Source: Acidobacteriota bacterium (GTDB lineage Bacteria; Acidobacteriota; Vicinamibacteria; Vicinamibacterales; SCN-69-37). From it: a DNA stretch of 64,000 nt. The stretch spans positions 1 through 64,000 of the forward strand of contig CANIII010000010.1 of NCBI GenBank assembly GCA_947467605.1. Reading direction: 5' to 3'. The notes beneath the pieces were generated by a model. That model was not told where the DNA came from, ran no database searches, and was given only the letters and a program-made list of their open reading frames with translations. Below are positions 61,691 through 64,000 of the stretch, one piece after another; the first letter of the stretch is position 1, and each line of letters opens with the position of its first letter. The translations under genes were made by a program, and so were the position numbers.

Positions 61691-62274
61691 AGCAGCGCCT
61701 TGGTCGAGGGCAGCACACGAGCCAACCGTTTGTCTTTCGCACACGCCACGCGCAGCGCGCGCGCGAACGCCTTGAACACCGCCTCGATCTTGTGGTGACT
61801 GGAGCGACCGTACATGACCTTCACGTGCACGTTGGCGCGCGCAGCTGACGCGAAGCCGTCAAAGAAATCGTCGATGAGTTCAGTCGTGAGGTCGCCCACT
61901 CGCGCGGCTGGTTTCTTCAGGTTGACGACGCAGGCCGGCCGACCAGATAGATCGATCGCGGCCACAGCCAGTGTTTCGTCCATCGGCATGACGAAGTAGC
62001 CTGCGCGGTTGATGCCGCGCTTGTCGCCGATCGCTTCTCGGACTGCCTCGCCGAGCGCGATGCCCACGTCCTCGACGGTGTGATGTTGGTCCACGTCGAG
62101 GTCGCCGTCACAGCGCAGCGTCAAATCGAAGCCGCCGTGGCGCGTGAACAACTCGAGCATGTGATCGAAGAAGCGGATGCCGGTGCGAATGTCATAGCGA
62201 CCGCGCCCCTCGAGCGTCAGCTTCAACGAGATCCGCGTCTCTGTCGTGTTGCGACTAACGGTTGCGCGACGCAT
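61687..62274 (-). CDS. hisB: Imidazoleglycerol-phosphate dehydratase
   Basis: From ATG 62274 the protein has 195 residues, the size of monofunctional HisB (no phosphatase domain). Metal-binding motifs are visible: [16 protein letters not shown] near residue 40, [16 protein letters not shown] near 67, and the second half repeats with [19 protein letters not shown] near 162. It dehydrates imidazole glycerol phosphate to imidazole acetol phosphate. Histidinol-phosphate phosphatase must be encoded elsewhere. It overlaps hisC by 20 bases and hisH by 4. Confidence 0.95.
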   Translation of the reverse strand: MRRATVSRNTTETRISLKLTLEGRGRYDIRTGIRFFDHMLELFTRHGGFDLTLRCDGDLDVDQHHTVEDVGIALGEAVREAIGDKRGINRAGYFVMPMDETLAVAAIDLSGRPACVVNLKKPAARVGDLTTELIDDFFDGFASAARANVHVKVMYGRSSHHKIEAVFKAFARALRVACAKDKRLARVLPSTKALL

Positions 62275-63301
62275 AGAACGCCTCCATGGCGCGCAGGCAC
62301 GTGGCCGTGTGCGCGAGCAGTCCTGCCGTGATGCGCACGCAGCCGGCGCACCCCGGCGCGCTCGACCTATCGCGAATGAAAATGCCCTGATCAGCGAGCG
62401 CGGCCACAAGCGCCGACGCCTCAACGCCGACGTTGATCAGCACGAAGTTGGCTTCGCTCCGCCAGAACGTCAAGCCATGGCGCGTGCAGAAGTCGTACAG
62501 CGCCTCTTTCGACGCGCGCGATTCCTCTACGCACGACACGAGCCATCGCTGGTCCGACAGCGCGGCCTCCAGCCCAACGATGGCGGCGACATTGAGCGAG
62601 TACGGTGCCTGCAATTGCGCGAGCGGCGCCAGTGTCTCTGGTCGGGCGATCAGTGCGCCGATACGCAGTGCCGCGAGACCGTGCCCCTTCGCGAACGTGC
62701 GCCCGACGATGACATTGCGGAGGCGACCGCTGGTGTCGTCACGCAGTGCGCCGATCAGTGATCGGCCGCTGAAGTCGGCGTAGGCCTCGTCGACGACGAT
62801 CGTGGCCTGCGGGCGCGCCGCAGCAAGGGCCTCCACCGCACCGGCAGGCAACCCGAGCCCCGTCGGATTGTTCGGGTCTGTCAGATAGATCAGCGTCGCG
62901 TCTTCGCTCGCCGCCAGCACATCGTCCATCGAAAATGCGAAGTTCGGCCACGGCGCGACACGAACGATCGTGCCGCCGGATTCCTCGATGCAGACGCCGT
63001 ACATCTCGAAGGCGGGCTCGAGGACGACGCCACGAAAGCCAGGTTGTCTCCGCGAGGCGCTTGCGCTCGCCAGATGCAAGCCCTCGTCGAGGCCGTTGAT
63101 GAGGAGCACCCCGTCGCGCGGCACATTAAACCACGCGGCGGTCGCATCGATCGCGCGCGAGTAGTCGGGATACGACCCGATCTGATCCGGCGTCAGCGCG
63201 GCGATTGCGCTCAGCACCGCAGGTGAACACCCAGCGGTGTTTTCGTTGAGATGCAGCCGCAGGCCTGGGCCAGTCACGGTCGCGCGCTGGTAGGTGCTCA
63301 T
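62255..63301 (-). CDS. hisC: Histidinol-phosphate aminotransferase
   Basis: The 348-residue fold-type I PLP enzyme has [15 protein letters not shown] near the start, [15 protein letters not shown] near residue 140, [10 protein letters not shown] near 171 and the PLP lysine in [17 protein letters not shown] near 205. It transfers the amino group from glutamate to imidazole acetol phosphate. The start overlaps hisD (ATGA). Related aspartate/aromatic aminotransferases share this layout, but the operon context fixes the assignment. Confidence 0.93.
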   Translation of the reverse strand: MSTYQRATVTGPGLRLHLNENTAGCSPAVLSAIAALTPDQIGSYPDYSRAIDATAAWFNVPRDGVLLINGLDEGLHLASASASRRQPGFRGVVLEPAFEMYGVCIEESGGTIVRVAPWPNFAFSMDDVLAASEDATLIYLTDPNNPTGLGLPAGAVEALAAARPQATIVVDEAYADFSGRSLIGALRDDTSGRLRNVIVGRTFAKGHGLAALRIGALIARPETLAPLAQLQAPYSLNVAAIVGLEAALSDQRWLVSCVEESRASKEALYDFCTRHGLTFWRSEANFVLINVGVEASALVAALADQGIFIRDRSSAPGCAGCVRITAGLLAHTATCLRAMEAFYASRNR

Positions 63302-64000
63302 AGCCGTCTCCGAATCGAGTCTGCGTGCGCGGTCAGCCCCTCGGCCTCTGCGAGTGTCACGGCCGCGGGGCCGATCGCGCGGATGCCGCGTGTGGTCATG
63401 GTCTGCACAGTGAAGACCCGCACAAAGTCTGCTGCACTGAGGCCACCGCGGAATCGTGAGGCGCCCGCTGTGGGCAGGACATGATTTGAGCCCGTCGTGT
63501 AGTCGCCCGCCGCCTGTGCACTCCAGCGTCCGACGAAGATCGTGCCCGCTGAACGAAAGCGCGGCACGTCGCTCGCGCGATCAATCACGAGATGCTCAGG
63601 CGCAATGTCGTTTACCGCTGCGATCGCATCGGCTTCGGTCGACTTCAGAATGATTCGACCGTTGCGCGCGAGCGATGCCGCAGCCGGGCCCGTTGTCGGC
63701 GTAATGTCGCGAAGCGTGCGCTTCACGTCGGCTGCCAGTTCAACATTCGTCGTGACGAATATCGCGCGCGCGTCAGGATCATGCTCCGCCTGCGCGATCA
63801 GGTCTGCGGCGATCCAGTCCGCGCTGCCGCCGTTCGCATAGATCACAATCTCGCTCGGCCCCGCCTGAAAGTCGATGGGGCAGTCGTTCGCCACCAGCGA
63901 CTTCGCCGCGGCGACCCACGCATTGCCAGGGCCGACGATCTTGTCGACGCGCGGAATGAACCGTGTGCCATAGGCGAGTGCGGCAATCGCCTGCGCTCCG
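63298..64000 (-). CDS. hisD: Histidinol dehydrogenase (partial, start beyond window)
   Basis: The frame is open to the window edge and gives the C-terminal 233 residues. It includes GAQAIAALAYGT at the edge, VDKIVGPGN near the start of the fragment, FQAGPSEIVIYANG and GDYTTGSNHVLPT, all HisD signatures with zinc and catalytic His/Glu residues expected in this half. It oxidises histidinol to histidine with two NAD. It overlaps hisC by 4 bases. It is the first gene of the visible part; hisG may lie upstream outside the window. Confidence 0.95.
   Translation of the reverse strand, partial: GAQAIAALAYGTRFIPRVDKIVGPGNAWVAAAKSLVANDCPIDFQAGPSEIVIYANGGSADWIAADLIAQAEHDPDARAIFVTTNVELAADVKRTLRDITPTTGPAAASLARNGRIILKSTEADAIAAVNDIAPEHLVIDRASDVPRFRSAGTIFVGRWSAQAAGDYTTGSNHVLPTAGASRFRGGLSAADFVRVFTVQTMTTRGIRAIGPAAVTLAEAEGLTAHADSIRRRL

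Overview
The window is a GC-rich bacterial chromosome segment, about 60-65% G+C by eye, with dense genes and overlapping stop/start codons. It most resembles an acidobacterium of the Vicinamibacteria type. The clues are two VWFA-domain proteins of the acidobacterial kind, two large MacB/FtsX-like permeases without an ATPase domain (ADOP type), outer-membrane receptors with an N-terminal carboxypeptidase-regulatory-like domain, a DUF1800/DUF1501 pair, and a CadC-like winged-helix protein fused to a DUF6526 domain. This assignment is inferred from gene families; I see no rRNA or tRNA gene. No intergenic gap exceeds 300 bases.

Layout. 1-4375: end of an unidentified gene, then a minus-strand respiratory cluster (tetraheme cytochrome, four-cluster Fe-S protein, NrfD-like subunit, multispanning protein) resembling the Geobacter Cbc4 quinol:cytochrome module. 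4582-9376: SGNH lipoprotein, large hybrid histidine kinase, small membrane proteins, quinone oxidoreductase. 9490-17463: a two-component system divergent from two tandem cassettes, each an exported protein plus a TonB-receptor-like protein; the second receptor lacks its barrel. 17475-22236: an accessory-looking locus with an AraC-like HTH protein, ECF-type sigma factor, MacB-like permease, secreted eight-cysteine peptide and membrane-anchored DsbA-like oxidase. This is my best candidate for an undescribed system. 22351-28446: lysine/diaminopimelate operon asd-lysC-dapB-dapA-dapD-dapE behind a small ORF and a T-run terminator. 28537-32946: FAD oxidoreductase, DUF1800/DUF1501 pair, small membrane protein. 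32988-37951: outer-membrane receptor, winged-helix membrane regulator, ankyrin protein. 38045-44891: glnS, PEGA protein, PepSY membrane protein, a vapC remnant, two VWFA proteins, GNAT acetyltransferase. 44899-51597: IorAB-type molybdenum hydroxylase with cytochrome c and SRPBCC protein, LytTR regulator, peroxiredoxin, FmdB-like protein, MocA-like nucleotidyltransferase and XdhC-like maturation factor. 51585-59543: M48 lipoprotein peptidase, ADOP permease, DinB-like protein, amidohydrolase, epimerase, DUF4097 protein. 59530-64000: minus-strand histidine operon hisD-C-B-H-F-A.

Two genome-wide habits stand out. Short palindromic repeats sit against stop codons and also inside reading frames (hisH twice, the MocA-like gene, a small membrane protein). 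Many genes have a -10-like hexamer only 6-10 bases before the start codon and no clear Shine-Dalgarno sequence, which suggests leaderless transcripts.
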